From Sediminibacterium sp. TEGAF015 (GTDB lineage: Bacteria > Bacteroidota > Bacteroidia > Chitinophagales > Chitinophagaceae), in the NCBI RefSeq assembly GCF_025997995.1, contig NZ_AP026683.1, positions 2,666,501 through 2,730,500 of the forward strand: 64,000 bases of DNA. Reading direction: 5' to 3'. The notes beneath the pieces were generated by a model. That model saw nothing but the letters and a program-made list of their open reading frames with translations, ran no database searches and had not been told where the DNA came from. Within the stretch, counting starts at the first letter, position 1; every line of letters begins with the position of its first letter. This document shows positions 19,095-27,986 of this stretch, piece after piece. The translations under genes were made by a program, and so were the position numbers.

Positions 19095-19961
19095 ATGCGC
19101 CAACTCAAAATAACAAAATCGATTACCAATCGGGAATCACAAAGTCTGGAAAAATATCTTCAGGAAATTGGAAAAGTAGAGCTGTTAGAAGGGGAGGAAG
19201 AAGTATTATTGGCGCAAAAAGTTAAGCAAGGAGATACCCGGGCTTTGGATAGACTTGTTAAAGCAAACCTCCGATTTGTGGTCTCTGTTGCTAAACAATA
19301 TCAGAATCAAGGACTCACTTTATCTGACTTGATAAATGAGGGCAATTTAGGTTTGATTAAAGCTGCTATGCGATTCGATGAAACCAAAGGGTTCAAATTT
19401 ATTTCTTATGCGGTCTGGTGGATCAGACAAAGTATTCTGCAATCATTGGCAGAACAAAGCAGAATTGTAAGATTACCGCTGAATAAAGTTGGTCTCACCA
19501 ACAAAATCAGTAAGGCCTATCAGGCATTAGAGCAGGAGTATGAGCGGGAGCCTTCTCCACAGGAAATTGCGGAATTACTGGAATTGCCCATTGAAGAAGT
19601 GGCAGCCACCATGAAAGCAGGATTCAGACATGTTAGTATTGATTCGCCCGTTGCGGAAGGGGAAGACATTACATTAATAGACTTGCTAGAAAATACCAAT
19701 GAAGCGCAGACAGATGAAAAGCTGGCTTATCATGAATCATTACATGTTGAAATAGAAAGGAGTCTGGGTACCCTGACTGACCGTCAGAAAAAAGTCATCT
19801 GCTTTTTCTTTGGAATAGGTGTAGAACGCGCGCTCAGCCTTGAAGATATTGGGTCGCGGTTTAATTTAACCAGGGAAAGGGTCAGACAAATCAAGGACAA
19901 AGCCATCAATAAACTGAAGGCAGCCAACAGAACCAGACAGCTCAGGTATTATTTAGGCTGA
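19095..19961 (+). CDS. rpoD: Primary RNA polymerase sigma factor
   Basis: The housekeeping sigma-70 of Bacteroidota. The 288-residue protein has regions 1.2 ([15 protein letters not shown]), 2 ([29 protein letters not shown], and the -10 recognition helix with [10 protein letters not shown]), 3 ([13 protein letters not shown]) and 4 (the [15 protein letters not shown] helix-turn-helix). Region 1.1 and the non-conserved insert of E. coli RpoD are absent, which is normal in this phylum. I prefer the second ATG (19095, giving [14 protein letters not shown], the usual N-terminus) over the first at 19089. This phylum's divergent sigma reads TTG/TAnnTTTG promoters, examples of which are annotated here. 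Confidence 0.95.
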   Translation: MRQLKITKSITNRESQSLEKYLQEIGKVELLEGEEEVLLAQKVKQGDTRALDRLVKANLRFVVSVAKQYQNQGLTLSDLINEGNLGLIKAAMRFDETKGFKFISYAVWWIRQSILQSLAEQSRIVRLPLNKVGLTNKISKAYQALEQEYEREPSPQEIAELLELPIEEVAATMKAGFRHVSIDSPVAEGEDITLIDLLENTNEAQTDEKLAYHESLHVEIERSLGTLTDRQKKVICFFFGIGVERALSLEDIGSRFNLTRERVRQIKDKAINKLKAANRTRQLRYYLG

Positions 19962-19997
19962 TAAAAATTAGGAATACGCTCATTTTCCTCAACCTAG

Positions 19998-20005
19998 TAT
20001 ATTTG
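19998..20005 (+). promoter_or_regulatory. Candidate -7 box TATATTTG for ffh
   Basis: Exact match to TAnnTTTG, 28 bases before the ffh ATG, in the 72-base gap after rpoD. This suggests ffh has its own promoter with a short leader. Confidence 0.5.
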
Positions 20006-20033
20006 CACCTCGTTCATCAACAAGTGTGCTATC

Positions 20034-21356
20034 ATGTTTCAGAATTTATCAGAGAAATTAGAATCAGCGTTTAAGAATTTAAAAGGAGAATCAAGAATCA
20101 ATGAACTCAATATTGCCAATACGGTTAAAGATATCCGTAGGGCATTGTTGGATGCTGACGTGAACTTCAAGATTGCCAAGGAATTTACTGATAAGGTGAA
20201 AGAAAAAGCGGTTGGCTCAAAGGTGTTGAATGCCATTAGTCCGGGGCAATTAATGGTAAAAATTGTTCAGGATGAGCTGACCGATTTAATGGGTGGACAA
20301 GAAGCTGCTTTTGAAGTGGAAGGCAGACCTGCAGTGATTTTGATTGCTGGTTTACAGGGTAGTGGTAAAACCACTTTTACCGGAAAGCTGGCTAATTATT
20401 TGAAAACCAAGAAGGGTAAAAGTCCGTTGGTAGTTGCTGCTGACATATACAGACCTGCAGCGATTGATCAGTTAACGGTACTTGCAGAGCAAATTGGTGT
20501 AAGCATTTACAGTGAGCGTGAAAACAAGGATGCGGTAGCCATTGCATTAAACGCCATAAAAGAAGCAAAATCCACCAATAAGAACGTGGTTATCATTGAT
20601 ACGGCTGGCCGTTTGGCTATTGACGAGCTGATGATGAATGAAGTGGCCAATATAAAAGCCGCTGTTAATCCCTCTGAAATACTGTTTGTAGTAGACTCAA
20701 TGACGGGTCAGGATGCGGTGAATACAGCCAAGGCCTTTAACGATCGTCTTGATTTTACGGGTGTAGTATTAACCAAATTGGATGGCGATACACGCGGTGG
20801 TGCGGCACTGTCTATTAAATACACAGTAGATAAGCCCATCAAATTTGTAAGTAGTGGAGAGAAGATGGAAACCCTGGATGTGTTTTATCCGGAAAGGATG
20901 GCACAGCGTATATTGGGAATGGGTGATATTACTACGTTGGTAGAAAAAGCACAGGCGCAGTTTAATGAAGCCGAAGCCAAAAAACTGGAAAAGAAAATCC
21001 GCAAAAATCAGTTCGACTTTCAGGATTTCCTAGATCAGTTACAACAAATCAAAAAAATGGGCAACCTGAAAGACCTGATGGGGATGATACCAGGAGTAGG
21101 CAAAGCGGTAAAAGATATTGATATTAAAGACGATGCTTTCAAGGGGATTGAAGCCATGATTAGTTCAATGACACCATATGAAAGGGCCAACCCCGATAGC
21201 TTAACCCCTTCTAGAAGAGCCAGAATTGCCAAGGGAGCAGGAAAGGACTTACAGGAAGTAAATGCTTTCATGAAGCAATTTGAGCAAATGAAGCAGATGA
21301 TGAAAATGATGAATAATATGCCAATGGGTGGTCGTTTTCCGGGAATGAGACGCTAA
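20034..21356 (+). CDS. ffh: Signal recognition particle GTPase Ffh
   Basis: Binds signal sequences of nascent membrane proteins and delivers ribosomes to FtsY. The 440-residue protein has the N domain (1-85), then the G domain with P-loop [25 protein letters not shown] and [11 protein letters not shown], and a methionine-rich M domain that ends [17 protein letters not shown]. Length and motifs are normal. Downstream, rpsP follows after 91 bases with its own promoter-like elements. Confidence 0.97.
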   Translation: MFQNLSEKLESAFKNLKGESRINELNIANTVKDIRRALLDADVNFKIAKEFTDKVKEKAVGSKVLNAISPGQLMVKIVQDELTDLMGGQEAAFEVEGRPAVILIAGLQGSGKTTFTGKLANYLKTKKGKSPLVVAADIYRPAAIDQLTVLAEQIGVSIYSERENKDAVAIALNAIKEAKSTNKNVVIIDTAGRLAIDELMMNEVANIKAAVNPSEILFVVDSMTGQDAVNTAKAFNDRLDFTGVVLTKLDGDTRGGAALSIKYTVDKPIKFVSSGEKMETLDVFYPERMAQRILGMGDITTLVEKAQAQFNEAEAKKLEKKIRKNQFDFQDFLDQLQQIKKMGNLKDLMGMIPGVGKAVKDIDIKDDAFKGIEAMISSMTPYERANPDSLTPSRRARIAKGAGKDLQEVNAFMKQFEQMKQMMKMMNNMPMGGRFPGMRR

Positions 21357-21358
21357 AC

Positions 21359-21390
21359 TTTGGAAAATCATTGGGAATCACCTAATTTCG
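21359..21390 (+). promoter_or_regulatory. Candidate promoter for rpsP (TTTG-N20-TAATTTCG)
   Basis: TTTG at 21359-21362 and TAATTTCG at 21383-21390 are separated by 20 bases, close to the Bacteroidota -33/-7 arrangement with one mismatch in the -7 box. It overlaps the base after the ffh stop codon, so rpsP can be transcribed separately. Confidence 0.42.
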
Positions 21391-21394
21391 CGTT

Positions 21395-21408
21395 CCGGTT
21401 TCTACCGG
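21395..21408 (+). other. Small hairpin in the rpsP leader
   Basis: CCGGT-TTCT-ACCGG forms a 5-bp stem with a 4-base loop directly downstream of the candidate rpsP promoter and 40 bases before the ATG. There is no T-run, so it is not an intrinsic terminator. It could stabilise the mRNA or be a protein-binding site. Confidence 0.35.
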
Positions 21409-21447
21409 ATAAACCCTATTATTAAAGCCTTTAAATGTCTATTTAAG

Positions 21448-21921
21448 ATGGCAGTTAAAATGAGACTTCAAAGACACGGAAGTAAAAAGCGTCCATTCTA
21501 CTTTATCGTAGTAGCTGATGCTCGTGCACCAAGAGATGGTAAGTTCATCCAGAAAATTGGAACTTACAACCCACTAACTGTACCTGCAAGTATCCAGTTA
21601 GATCGTCAGAAAGCACTAGAGTGGTTAAACAAAGGTGCGCAGCCAACCGACACTGTTCGCAGAATCCTTTCATTCAAAGGAGTATTGTACTTAAAGCACT
21701 TATTGCGTGGTGTTAAGTTAGGTTTGTTTGATGATGCAACTGCAATGACCAAGTTCCAGGAATGGCACAACAGTCATGAAGCAAACATCACTCGCAGAAA
21801 CACAGAACACAAGAGCAAGCAATCTGCAAAGAAAGCCTATGTTCCTGTAGTTAAGAAAGTAGAAGAGAAGCAGGAAGAATCTGCTGCGCCTGCTGAGGAA
21901 TCAGCACCAGCTGAAGCTTAA
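21448..21921 (+). CDS. rpsP: 30S ribosomal protein S16
   Basis: Part of the small ribosomal subunit body. The 157-residue protein has the standard S16 core in the first 80 residues ([20 protein letters not shown], then [15 protein letters not shown]), followed by a tail rich in Lys and then in Ala/Glu ([15 protein letters not shown]). E. coli S16 is only 82 residues; long tails are common in this phylum. It is followed by an intrinsic terminator and then rimM, so the two are not simply co-transcribed. Confidence 0.97.
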   Translation: MAVKMRLQRHGSKKRPFYFIVVADARAPRDGKFIQKIGTYNPLTVPASIQLDRQKALEWLNKGAQPTDTVRRILSFKGVLYLKHLLRGVKLGLFDDATAMTKFQEWHNSHEANITRRNTEHKSKQSAKKAYVPVVKKVEEKQEESAAPAEESAPAEA

Positions 21922-21944
21922 TGCAAGCATTCATACGAATTGAG

Positions 21945-21969
21945 AAGGCCTGGTTTACCAGGCCTTTTT
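21945..21969 (+). terminator. Intrinsic terminator after rpsP
   Basis: AAGGCCTGG-TTTA-CCAGGCCTT followed by TTT: a perfect 9-bp stem with a 4-base loop and a short T-run, 24 bases after the rpsP stop and 32 bases before the rimM start. Confidence 0.88.
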
Positions 21970-22000
21970 CATGTTCCTGATTCATTCATTAAATTGCACT

Positions 22001-22525
22001 ATGCAAGAATATATTCACGTTGGTAAAATGGTAGCCGTTTTTGGCGTAAAAGGTGAATTAATACTTAAACATTCCCTTGGTAAGAAAACCAATCTGAAAG
22101 ACGTTAAAGCCATTTTTATAGAGGAAGTAAAAGGCTCTTATATTCCTTATTTTGTTGACTCGGCCAAAGCCAAAGATGAAGAAGAGTCCTATGTTAAACT
22201 GGAAGGTATTCAAAGCAAGGAAATGGCTGCCCGCTTTACAGGAAAGCCTGTATGGTTGCTGGATGCAGACTTTCGGAATCTGGCTGGTAAAGATGCGCCT
22301 ATATCTTTACTAGGATATGAAATTATCACAGATGAAGACGAGAACCTTGGTCCTATTGAAGAAGTAATTGAACAGCCTCATCAGGTTTTGCTGCGTGTAA
22401 CATTGGAAGGTAATGAAGCCCTGATTCCCTTACATGCAGAAACCCTGGACAAGATTGATAGGGCTGCTAAAAAAGTATATGTTACACTACCCGATGGGTT
22501 ATTGGATATTTACAGAGGATTGTAG
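22001..22525 (+). CDS. rimM: Ribosome maturation factor RimM
   Basis: Binds S19 and helps mature the 30S head. The 174-residue protein has the N-terminal barrel (IHVGKMVAVFGVKGELILKH) and the PRC-like C-terminal barrel (LLGYEIITDE, then EALIPLHAETLDKID). The longer frame from a TTG at 21971 would begin right behind the terminator stem; the ATG at 22001 gives the natural N-terminus. It is convergent with the S41 peptidase gene, 25 bases apart. Confidence 0.94.
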   Translation: MQEYIHVGKMVAVFGVKGELILKHSLGKKTNLKDVKAIFIEEVKGSYIPYFVDSAKAKDEEESYVKLEGIQSKEMAARFTGKPVWLLDADFRNLAGKDAPISLLGYEIITDEDENLGPIEEVIEQPHQVLLRVTLEGNEALIPLHAETLDKIDRAAKKVYVTLPDGLLDIYRGL

Positions 22526-22550
22526 TTTTTACCAGAGAGGATTCATATGC

Positions 22551-23981
22551 TCAATCTTGATGTATAATCCATTTTCGAGCAGCTTCAAAAGCAGCATCTT
22601 TATTTAATTCGGGTTTCACAAGAACATGGGGTAGTATGGGTGCTTGATTTTTCTCATCTCCATCAGCTCTGGTAAACATTTTGCTAGGTGCTCTTGCAAT
22701 GATTCGGCTATTAGGCAACATAAAGTTGAACATTTCTCCATAGTCATTTCCCGGTTCACCTGTTGGTTCTCCAAATACTTTTGCCAATTCATATGTTCTA
22801 ATACCATCACTAAACATATTGGCACTAGAAAAAGTATTGGGTCCAATCAGCAATGCAGTTTTACCAGAAAAGCGTAAAGAATTTTCTAGTGGTTGTTGTA
22901 GTTCTTTTACCTGATAATGATAAATAGAATCATTGGGTAAGGCAAAATAAAAAGATGGACCTGCATTCTCTCCCAGACTGCCTTTCATAAATAGTTTATA
23001 ATGTTCGCTTACTTTCCATTTCATGCCGGCGCTTAAGCGGTAAGCTTTATTGCTGAAATAGGGAATCATCATCTCTGCCAATGCTGAATTGCCTCCACCA
23101 TTTTCCCGAATATCAATTATTAACCCCTTAGCCTTTTGATTTCGGATTACGCTAAAACTGGAGTCTAAAAAACGGGAAAAAGGTCTATTATTCAAAGTAG
23201 TCATATTGTTGTATTGTATATATGCAATACTGTCTTGACGCCATTCAAACTGATAAGGCATTACGCGCATAGAATTTTGTTGTGCCAGCACTTTGTTTAA
23301 ACTGTCTGCCTCTTGTTTATTATATCCTTTTACGGTGTATTGAATTTTCTTTCCTTCTGGTGTGATGGCTGTAATGCGGAATGGGCTTTTGATTTCATGC
23401 AAGAACAATAATTTTCTTACATAGGTCCCCACCTGTTGTAATTTCCAGTGATCCAATCCGCCAAAATAGGATTTGAACTGTTTATTTAATTCCGCTACTT
23501 TTCTATTGTTTACAGAAACAATTTTTGTACCTCTGGCTAATATTCCTTTACGACTTAGATCCTGGTCTACTTCCAATGTTTTTTCTGAAACCGTTTTCAG
23601 CAAAAAAGGAAATCTTTCACTTTGGGTATATAGGCTATCTGCATATTTTGCAGCTGGTAATCCCAAGTGTCCTTCATTTAATAAAGCTGCGATTTTACCA
23701 AAGAACATTATGGCTTGTTGTTGATTGACTTTTTTGGGAAGTGCTTTTATCAGCAATGCAGCTTGTTCCTGGAAAATATTTTCATCTATTGCATGATACA
23801 TGTTAACGTGAGATTCGCTCATTACTTTCTTCCAAAATTGAAAGTCTTCTACTATTTCTTTTTTATGGATTACAAAACCATTATTGGATATGGTTTTTCT
23901 ATTTTCATAGAGGATAAAGGATTGGCCTAACATACTACTGATTGTTAAGCACAGCAAAAAAGAAAGAAGCCATTGTTTCAT
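22551..23981 (-). CDS. S41 family C-terminal-processing-type peptidase, exported
   Basis: A 476-residue protein with a signal peptide (ending SSMLGQ). After an N-terminal helical region it has a PDZ-like segment around residues 130-200 and the S41 core: LIIDIRENGGGNSALAE and, in the nucleophile position, LIGPNTFSSANMFSDGI (Ser near residue 375). Tail-specific proteases of this clan cut envelope proteins; this one resembles the secreted Bacteroidota group whose substrates are unknown. It is alone on its strand, with a TAATTTTG box 14 bases before the ATG. Confidence 0.88.
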   Translation of the reverse strand: MKQWLLSFLLCLTISSMLGQSFILYENRKTISNNGFVIHKKEIVEDFQFWKKVMSESHVNMYHAIDENIFQEQAALLIKALPKKVNQQQAIMFFGKIAALLNEGHLGLPAAKYADSLYTQSERFPFLLKTVSEKTLEVDQDLSRKGILARGTKIVSVNNRKVAELNKQFKSYFGGLDHWKLQQVGTYVRKLLFLHEIKSPFRITAITPEGKKIQYTVKGYNKQEADSLNKVLAQQNSMRVMPYQFEWRQDSIAYIQYNNMTTLNNRPFSRFLDSSFSVIRNQKAKGLIIDIRENGGGNSALAEMMIPYFSNKAYRLSAGMKWKVSEHYKLFMKGSLGENAGPSFYFALPNDSIYHYQVKELQQPLENSLRFSGKTALLIGPNTFSSANMFSDGIRTYELAKVFGEPTGEPGNDYGEMFNFMLPNSRIIARAPSKMFTRADGDEKNQAPILPHVLVKPELNKDAAFEAARKWIIHQD

Positions 23982-23995
23982 AACAAGGATTTCTA

Positions 23996-24003
23996 CAAAA
24001 TTA
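23996..24003 (-). promoter_or_regulatory. Candidate -7 box TAATTTTG for the S41 peptidase
   Basis: On the minus strand TAATTTTG matches TAnnTTTG exactly and ends 14 bases before the ATG. No clear -33 element. Confidence 0.48.
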
Positions 24004-24055
24004 GACTGATTAAAATGATACTACCATCACATAAAAGGGTGATATTGCTTTTGCT

Positions 24056-25246
24056 ATGGCAGCACTTCAACGATATATTGCACATTTAGATCTAGACTCT
24101 TTTTTTGTAAGTGTTGAAATGATCAACAATCCAACATTAAAGGGTAAAGCAGTTATTGTTGGAGGCAGTGCAGATAGAGGAGTGGTGACTACATGCAGTT
24201 ATGAAGCTAGAAAGTTTGGAGTACGAAGTGCCATGCCTATGAAAAAGGCTATGCAGTTATGCCCGCATGCCATTATTGTAAGAGGTACAAGGGGGGAGTA
24301 TAGCCGTTACTCCAGGTGGGTAACTGAAATTATTGCAGCTAAAGCTCCTTTGTTTGAGAAAGCATCGATAGATGAGTTTTACATTGATTTGACAGGGATG
24401 GATAAATTCTTTGATCCGTTTCAGTGGACGATTGATTTGAGAAACGAAATCATAGAGCAAACCAAACTCCCTATATCTTTTGGATTGGCTAGCAATAAAA
24501 TGATTGCTAAGATTGCAACCGATGAAGCAAAACCCAATGGATACCTCTTTGTGCAGCCTGGTATGGAGAAGTCTTTTTTAGCTCCATTGCCAGTAAATAA
24601 ATTTTCAGGTGTAGGCGATGCTTTGCATAAAAAGTTAAATGCCAATGGCATTTTTACCATTCGAGAATTAAGTGAAACTTCACCTGATGTATTGAATAAA
24701 CTATTGGGTAAAACAGGATTGGACCTTTGGAAGAAAGCACAGGGAATTCACGAGGGCCAGGTGCAGCCTTACCATGAATCTAAATCCATTTCTACCGAAA
24801 ATACCTTTGAAGAAAACAAACGCGACGAAGCTTTTTTATTGAGTGAACTCGTTAGGATGACAGAAAAAGTTGCGTACGAATTAAGACAGGATGGAAAACT
24901 GTCAGGCTGTATTGCTGTGAAAATCAGATATCCCGATTTTGAAACAACTACAAAGCAAACCAGTATTGCCTACACTTTAAGAGACGATGAATTGATTCCT
25001 GTTGCCATAGATTTATTCCATCAATTGTACCGAAAAGACCAGCCCATTCGGCTATTGGGGGTGCGACTATCAGAGCTTACCTCTCATGTGATGCAGGGGT
25101 CTTTATTTGAAGAGACGGATAAAAAAGGAGAACTATATAAAGCCATTGATGACGTCAAAAATAAGTTTGGAAAACAGGCGCTACAAAAAGCCAGGACAGT
25201 TAGGAAATCAGCTAAGGAAGACCCTGATAATTCAATAGCTAGTTAA
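24056..25246 (+). CDS. dinB: DNA polymerase IV (Y-family)
   Basis: Error-prone translesion polymerase. The 396-residue protein has the Y-family catalytic motifs HLDLDSFFVSVE (first Asp pair) and KASIDEFYIDLTG (second acidic cluster), the helix-hairpin-helix KFSGVGDALHKKLNANGI, and the little-finger domain ending before residue 360. The last residues (GKQALQKARTVRKS) do not show an obvious beta-clamp motif. No LexA-like operator was seen upstream, and no partner genes are adjacent. Confidence 0.95.
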   Translation: MAALQRYIAHLDLDSFFVSVEMINNPTLKGKAVIVGGSADRGVVTTCSYEARKFGVRSAMPMKKAMQLCPHAIIVRGTRGEYSRYSRWVTEIIAAKAPLFEKASIDEFYIDLTGMDKFFDPFQWTIDLRNEIIEQTKLPISFGLASNKMIAKIATDEAKPNGYLFVQPGMEKSFLAPLPVNKFSGVGDALHKKLNANGIFTIRELSETSPDVLNKLLGKTGLDLWKKAQGIHEGQVQPYHESKSISTENTFEENKRDEAFLLSELVRMTEKVAYELRQDGKLSGCIAVKIRYPDFETTTKQTSIAYTLRDDELIPVAIDLFHQLYRKDQPIRLLGVRLSELTSHVMQGSLFEETDKKGELYKAIDDVKNKFGKQALQKARTVRKSAKEDPDNSIAS

Positions 25247-25270
25247 GTGGATTGTTGTTTTAATATTAGT

Positions 25271-25285
25271 CTACTAAATTAGTAG
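25271..25285. promoter_or_regulatory. Palindrome CTACTAAATTAGTAG before the peroxiredoxin gene
   Basis: A 15-base inverted repeat (arms CTACT and AGTAG; the inner AAATT is nearly symmetric too), 33 bases before the peroxiredoxin ATG. Position and symmetry suit an operator for a redox-responsive repressor or activator, but the regulator is unknown. Confidence 0.4.
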
Positions 25286-25317
25286 GAAATTGCCTATTAT
25301 TGCTAAAATTTCAAATT

Positions 25318-25959
25318 ATGGCACTTCGACTAGGGGATATAGCACCCAACTTTTACGCAGAGACCAGTTTGGGTCCTATTGATTTTTATGAATACTTAGG
25401 TAATAGCTGGGGTGTGTTGTTTTCACATCCGGCGGATTATACGCCTGTATGTACAACTGAACTGGGTAAAACTGCAACCCTTAAAGCTGAATTTGAAAAG
25501 AGAAATGTAAAAGTGCTTGCACTGAGTGTAGACAGCTTAGAGAAGCATAAGGGTTGGATTGAGGATATCAATGATACACAACATACGCTTGTTGATTTTC
25601 CCATAATTGCAGATGAAGACAGAAGCATTGCACATGCATATGATATGATTCATCCCAATGCTTCTGAAACCTTTACCGTACGGTCCTTGTTCATCATTGG
25701 TCCAGACAAGAAAGTAAAGCTGATTATTACTTACCCTGCTTCTACTGGAAGAAATTTTTATGAGGTTCTACGGGTGATTGATTCTTTGCAATTAACTGCA
25801 GAATACAGTGTTGCTACCCCTGCCGATTGGAAAGAAGGGGAAGACGTAATTGTGGTTCCTTCCATTAGCACTGCAGATGCCATTCAGCGATTCCCCAAAG
25901 GAGTAACGGAACTTAAACCTTATTTGCGTTATACTCCTCAACCGAATAAAACTCGATAA
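25318..25959 (+). CDS. 1-Cys peroxiredoxin (Prx6 group)
   Basis: Reduces peroxides in the cytoplasm. The 213-residue protein has the catalytic motif HPADYTPVCTTE with Cys45, and no other cysteine, so it is the 1-Cys type that needs an external thiol reductant. The Prx6-type C-terminal arm is present (VATPADWKEGEDVIVVPS). The frame is open from a TTG at 25300; ATG at 25318 gives the usual MALRLGDIAPNF start. A palindrome lies just upstream, and the amidohydrolase gene follows after 41 bases and may be co-transcribed. Confidence 0.95.
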   Translation: MALRLGDIAPNFYAETSLGPIDFYEYLGNSWGVLFSHPADYTPVCTTELGKTATLKAEFEKRNVKVLALSVDSLEKHKGWIEDINDTQHTLVDFPIIADEDRSIAHAYDMIHPNASETFTVRSLFIIGPDKKVKLIITYPASTGRNFYEVLRVIDSLQLTAEYSVATPADWKEGEDVIVVPSISTADAIQRFPKGVTELKPYLRYTPQPNKTR

Positions 25960-26000
25960 CTCAATCAATAAAATTGGTTATCTTCCTGAAAATTGTTTGT

Positions 26001-27272
26001 ATGCGCATAATTCTGGTAGGCTTACTCTTTTTGGTAAGCCAGTCTTTAGTGGCACAAAAAACGCTATTGCATTGTGGTCAGTTAATTGATGTAAAAAATG
26101 GAACACAATTGCAGCAAATGACCATTGTAGTTGAGGGAAATAAAATTGTAGAAATACAAAAGGGCTACACCAATCCTGCAGCTGATCAAACAGTAATTAA
26201 TTTGAAAAACCTGACGGTAATGCCAGGATTGATTGATATGCACGTGCATTTAGAGTCTGAAACAGGGCCTGGTAATTATTTAAATGGCTTTACTTTTAAC
26301 CCTGCAGACTATGCATTCCAATCGGTGATGTTTGCCGAAAAGACATTGATGAGTGGATTTACTGCGGTAAGAGATTTAGGGGGTACTAACGTAAATATTG
26401 CTTTAAGAAATGCCATCAACAAAGGATGGATTGTAGGTCCTAGAGTATATACTGCAGGTAAATCCTTGGCATCTACAGGAGGTCATGCAGATCCAACCAA
26501 TAATTATCGCAAAGATTTAATGGGCGATCCTGGTCCGAGAGAAGGGGTAGTAAACAGTGTGGAGGATGCTGCCAAGGCCGTTCGCCAGCGATACAAAGAC
26601 GGAGCAGACCTGATTAAAATTACTGCAACCGGTGGTGTGCTAAGCATGGCCAAAGATGGCAGTGGCGCTCAGTTTTCTTTGGAAGAAATTAAAGCCATTG
26701 TGCAAACAGCCAATGATTACGGTTTTAAAGTTGCTGCGCACGCACATGGTGCAGAGGGAATGAAGAGAGCAGTTTTAGGTGGGGTGCATTCTATTGAACA
26801 CGGAAGTTATATGACAGAAGAAGTAATGGACCTGATGAAAGAAAAGGGAACTTATTTAGTTCCTACCATTGTTGCAGGAAAGTCTACTGCTGACTCTGCC
26901 AAGAAGCCAGGTTATTATCCCGATATGGTAAAAGCAAAGGCATTGGTGATAGGAAATTTTATACAAGGCACATTTGCCAAAGCGTATAAAAGAGGAGTAA
27001 AAATTGCTTTTGGTACAGATGCCGGTGTGTATGCACACGGAAAGAATTGGATGGAGTTTCAATATATGACTGAAGTGGGCATGCCCATACTCGAAGCAAT
27101 TAAATGTGCAACTGTAAACGCTGCAGATTTATTAGGCGATGATACCATTGGTAGTATAGAAAAAGGAAAGATGGCCGATATTATTGCTGTTGACGGCAAT
27201 CCGGAAAAAGACGTAACCAGTATGGGACGCGTAAAATTTGTTATGAAAGGAGGAAAAGTGTTTAAGCAATAA
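26001..27272 (+). CDS. Exported metal-dependent amidohydrolase (prolidase-like)
   Basis: A 423-residue protein with a signal peptide (ending SLVAQ). Amidohydrolase motifs appear in order: GLIDMHVHLES, the lysine-bearing DLIKITATGG, AAHAHGAEGM, GVHSIEHG and FGTDAGVYAHG, which together give a binuclear metal site. This group includes enzymes that cleave Xaa-Pro or N-acyl amino acids; the substrate here is unknown. The frame extends to a TTG at 25974, but the ATG at 26001 begins a clean signal peptide. It is convergent with the RluA-type gene, 3 bases between stops. Confidence 0.9.
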   Translation: MRIILVGLLFLVSQSLVAQKTLLHCGQLIDVKNGTQLQQMTIVVEGNKIVEIQKGYTNPAADQTVINLKNLTVMPGLIDMHVHLESETGPGNYLNGFTFNPADYAFQSVMFAEKTLMSGFTAVRDLGGTNVNIALRNAINKGWIVGPRVYTAGKSLASTGGHADPTNNYRKDLMGDPGPREGVVNSVEDAAKAVRQRYKDGADLIKITATGGVLSMAKDGSGAQFSLEEIKAIVQTANDYGFKVAAHAHGAEGMKRAVLGGVHSIEHGSYMTEEVMDLMKEKGTYLVPTIVAGKSTADSAKKPGYYPDMVKAKALVIGNFIQGTFAKAYKRGVKIAFGTDAGVYAHGKNWMEFQYMTEVGMPILEAIKCATVNAADLLGDDTIGSIEKGKMADIIAVDGNPEKDVTSMGRVKFVMKGGKVFKQ

Positions 27273-27275
27273 ACA

Positions 27276-27986
27276 CTATCCCTTCCATTTTTTTAATTGT
27301 TGTAATACGGCTCTTAAGTCTTTAGGCAAAGGAGCTTCCAACGAATAGGCAATTCCTTCGTAAGAAAAATTCAATTGCGATGAATGTAAAGCCAGTCTTG
27401 ATAAGATTGGCTTTTCTTCTTCCGCTACTTTAGCCAATTTAAAATTCTTCTTGATAGAAGAAAGCAAAACCGGTTTAGGGTCACCGTATATTTCATCACA
27501 TACAATGCTGTGTCCTATATGCTGCATATGCACCCTAATCTGGTGTGTTCTGCCGGTATGAATCTGGAATCTTACCCAGCTATACAATCTAAATTGCTCC
27601 TGTACTTCGTAGTCTGTTAGTGAAGGCTTTCCTTTTACATGGGTCATCATCTTGGTTGTTTTACCAGGATGTTCCATAATAGGAGCATCAATACTTCCGC
27701 CTGGATTCATCATTTGACCTTGTACAAGGCCTACATAAAACTTTTCCATTTCACGGCTCTCAAACAATGCTGAAAGTGCTTTGTGCGAAATTTCATTTTT
27801 TGCAAATAAAATGATACCACTGGTATCTTTGTCTAAACGGTGAACCGTATAAATCTGACCATACTTCTGCTTTAATACATCTTTCAGCGAAATTTCAACA
27901 CCCATTCTGTCAGGGATGCTCAATAATCCGGAAGGTTTATTTACAGCTACAAAATCAGGGGTTTCTAAAATGATATCGATACTCAT
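27276..27986 (-). CDS. RluA-family pseudouridine synthase
   Basis: Isomerises uridine to pseudouridine in rRNA or tRNA. The 236-residue protein has the catalytic motif VHRLDKDTSGIILFAK with Asp52, preceded by the opening VNKPSGLLSIP, and the later RTHQIRVHMQHIGHSIVCDEIYG region. There is no S4 domain, so it resembles the short RluA/TruC type; the target base cannot be told. Its start overlaps the stop of the RluB-type gene by 4 bases (ATGA), so the two pseudouridine synthases are translationally coupled. Confidence 0.93.
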   Translation of the reverse strand: MSIDIILETPDFVAVNKPSGLLSIPDRMGVEISLKDVLKQKYGQIYTVHRLDKDTSGIILFAKNEISHKALSALFESREMEKFYVGLVQGQMMNPGGSIDAPIMEHPGKTTKMMTHVKGKPSLTDYEVQEQFRLYSWVRFQIHTGRTHQIRVHMQHIGHSIVCDEIYGDPKPVLLSSIKKNFKLAKVAEEEKPILSRLALHSSQLNFSYEGIAYSLEAPLPKDLRAVLQQLKKWKG

